From assembly GCA_021443825.1 (NCBI GenBank), contig JABUTE010000170.1:1-15369 (forward strand): a stretch of DNA of 15,369 bases. The letters run 5' to 3'. Positions 13,835-15,369 of the stretch are shown here, piece after piece (the stretch's first letter is position 1; each line of letters begins with the position of its first letter). The stretch is from Bacillota bacterium. GTDB lineage: Bacteria; Bacillota; Clostridia; Peptostreptococcales; Anaerovoracaceae. A program made the translations under genes and the position numbers. The notes beneath the pieces were generated by a model. The model was not told the DNA's origin and searched no databases. It saw only the letters and a list, made by a program, of their open reading frames with translations.

Positions 13835-15369
13835 ATGGCAGAAGTTAAGAACAATCAGGCGCCGCAGATCAGCGAAAGCGAGCAGTTCCTGATCCGCAAG
13901 GAAAAGCTGCAGAACCTGCAGGCAGAGGGCCGCAATCCCTACGTGATCACCAAGTTCGATCAGGATGCGTTTTCCGCCGATCTGAAGAAGGAATTCGCTC
14001 ATCTGGAAAACGAGCAGGAAGCAGGCAGACAGGTCAGCGTTGCCGGACGTCTGATGAGCAAGCGCGTCATGGGCAAAGCAAGCTTTGCAAACCTTCGCGA
14101 CGACAAGGGCGATATTCAGCTCTATGTAAAGAGAGACGACCTGGGCGAGGAGTCCTATGCAGCCTTTAAAAAGCTGGACATCGGCGATATCATCGGCGTT
14201 ACCGGACAGGTCTTCAAGACCAGGACCGGCGAGCTCTCCGTACGCGCAGAAAAGCTGCAGCTGCTCTCCAAGAGCCTGCATCCCCTGCCCGAAAAGTTTC
14301 ACGGCCTGACCGATACCGAAATGCGCTATCGCCAGCGCTATGTGGATCTGATCGTCAACCCGGAGGTAAAGGATACCTTTATCAAGAGGGCGCAGATCAT
14401 GAACGGTGTGCGCACCTTCCTCAACGAAAGAGGCTATCTGGAGGTCGAGACCCCCATCCTGACTCCCTTTGAGATCGGCGCCTCCGCAAGACCCTTCAAC
14501 ACCCATCACAACACCCTCGATATGGATATGGTGCTGCGCATCGAGACTGAGCTGTATCTGAAGCGTCTGATCGTCGGCGGCATCGACCGGGTCTACGAGA
14601 TCGGCCGTATCTTCCGCAACGAGGGTATGGACCCCAGACACAACCCTGAATTCACCTCCATCGAGCTCTATCAGGCCTATACGGATTTTCAGGGCATGAT
14701 GGATCTGGTCGAGGGTCTGTTCAACTATCTGGTCGACAACGTCTGCGGCAGCCGGGTCATTCCCTGGGGCGACAAGACCATCGACTTTAACAACTGGACC
14801 AAGATGACCATGAAGGAAGCCGTTCTGAAGTACTCCGGCGTAAATTACGACGACTGGAAGAGCGATGAAGACGCCATCGAGGCTGCTAAGGCCAACAAGG
14901 TCGAGCTGCCCGAGATCAAGACCAAGGGCAACATTCTGGCCGAGTTCTTCGATGCCTTCGTCGAAGACAAGCTGGTGCAGCCCACCTTCATCTACGATTA
15001 TCCCGTCGATATTTCGCCTCTTGCCAAGAGAAAGCCCTCCGATCCGGAGTTTACCGAGCGCTTCGAATTCTTTATCAATTGCATGGAATTCGGCAATGCC
15101 TTTTCCGAGCTCAATGATCCGATCGACCAGAAGGCGCGGTTTGAGCGCCAGGTCGCCGAGCGCAAGGCGCTGGAGCCTGACGCCAAGTGCCAGGTCGACT
15201 ACGATTTCGTCAATGCCATCGAATACGGCATGCCTCCCACAGGCGGTCTGGGCATCGGTATCGACCGTCTCGTGATGCTGCTCACCAACAACCAGAGCAT
15301 CCGCGACGTTCTGCTGTTCCCGACAATGAAGTCGTTAGATGGTCAAAAGTCTGCAAATCCCGCTAAAAC
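13835..15369 (+). CDS. lysS: Lysyl-tRNA synthetase (class II), 3' end beyond the window
   Basis: This is a cytoplasmic class IIb aminoacyl-tRNA synthetase that charges tRNA(Lys). The ATG at 13835 follows purine-rich AAAGAGAAG (13821-13829). The frame stays open for 511 codons to the edge with no stop. The N-terminal OB-fold anticodon domain covers about 62-150 (VAGRLMSKRVMGKASFANL). The catalytic core has MRYRQRYVDLI, ARPFNTHHNTLDMD, motif 2 IFRNEGMDPRHNPEFT (R261) and EFGNAFSELNDPIDQ. Motif 3 is GGLGIGIDR (470-478). Compact bacterial LysRS end soon after the LLFPTMK segment, here at 494-499. This frame continues with SLDGQKSANPAK, so a C-terminal extension is likely. No T-box or long leader is present in the 42-base gap from greA. 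All core motifs are intact. Confidence 0.97.
   Translation, partial: MAEVKNNQAPQISESEQFLIRKEKLQNLQAEGRNPYVITKFDQDAFSADLKKEFAHLENEQEAGRQVSVAGRLMSKRVMGKASFANLRDDKGDIQLYVKRDDLGEESYAAFKKLDIGDIIGVTGQVFKTRTGELSVRAEKLQLLSKSLHPLPEKFHGLTDTEMRYRQRYVDLIVNPEVKDTFIKRAQIMNGVRTFLNERGYLEVETPILTPFEIGASARPFNTHHNTLDMDMVLRIETELYLKRLIVGGIDRVYEIGRIFRNEGMDPRHNPEFTSIELYQAYTDFQGMMDLVEGLFNYLVDNVCGSRVIPWGDKTIDFNNWTKMTMKEAVLKYSGVNYDDWKSDEDAIEAAKANKVELPEIKTKGNILAEFFDAFVEDKLVQPTFIYDYPVDISPLAKRKPSDPEFTERFEFFINCMEFGNAFSELNDPIDQKARFERQVAERKALEPDAKCQVDYDFVNAIEYGMPPTGGLGIGIDRLVMLLTNNQSIRDVLLFPTMKSLDGQKSANPAK

Noticed and set aside
13805..14641. A 278-codon minus-strand frame opposite lysS.
   Set aside because: It covers the conserved LysRS anticodon and catalytic regions in reverse, and has the same shadow composition as the other antisense frames.
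11492..15369. A new defence or mobile system hidden in the coaX-lysS cluster.
   Set aside because: Every frame here is a complete, standard housekeeping gene with intact catalytic motifs. There are no repeats, integrase genes or composition breaks.

Overview
The window is a compact stretch of bacterial chromosome, moderately GC-rich, with strong G/C preference at third codon positions. Shine-Dalgarno sites are AGGAGG-like and there is one TTG start. Gene content and order suggest a Bacillota bacterium, most likely class Clostridia. The pointers are tilS next to ftsH, then coaX-dusB-greA-lysS, a MetG with a C-terminal tRNA-binding domain, a DUF554 protein and a bactofilin. The family or genus cannot be set from this sequence alone. 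No tRNA, rRNA, CRISPR array, insertion sequence, phage gene or toxin-antitoxin pair was seen.

Left part (1-3790): an unresolved edge of about 150 bases that may hold the start of a leftward gene, then a PLP-dependent low-specificity threonine aldolase. Next is a bactofilin on the minus strand, the only confident minus-strand gene. The aldolase and bactofilin converge on a shared hairpin terminator. The bactofilin diverges from a DUF554 membrane protein across a 185-base intergenic region that contains promoter-like elements and two short palindromes. A DMT/EamA-family transporter follows.

Middle part (3839-8032): metG, tatD and tilS are closely spaced (15-base and 3-base gaps) and probably co-transcribed. 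They encode methionyl-tRNA synthetase, a TatD-type metal nuclease and tRNA(Ile)-lysidine synthetase. ftsH (8106-10229) has its own promoter, whose -35 lies inside the end of tilS, a TTG start and a hairpin terminator.

Right part (10314-15369): a PucR/CdaR-type helix-turn-helix regulator overlaps coaX by four bases. dusB, greA and lysS follow with short gaps. lysS runs off the right edge, and its reading frame continues past the point where compact LysRS proteins end. This cluster joins coenzyme A synthesis, tRNA modification, transcript cleavage and tRNA charging.

Nearly everything is recognisable housekeeping. I see no convincing new multi-gene system. The best leads are the translational coupling of a PucR-like regulator of unknown signal to pantothenate kinase, and the LysRS extension. 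Also worth a look are the long charged FtsH tail, the joining of the metG-tatD and tilS-ftsH blocks without the genes usually found between them, and the palindromes between bactofilin and the DUF554 gene.
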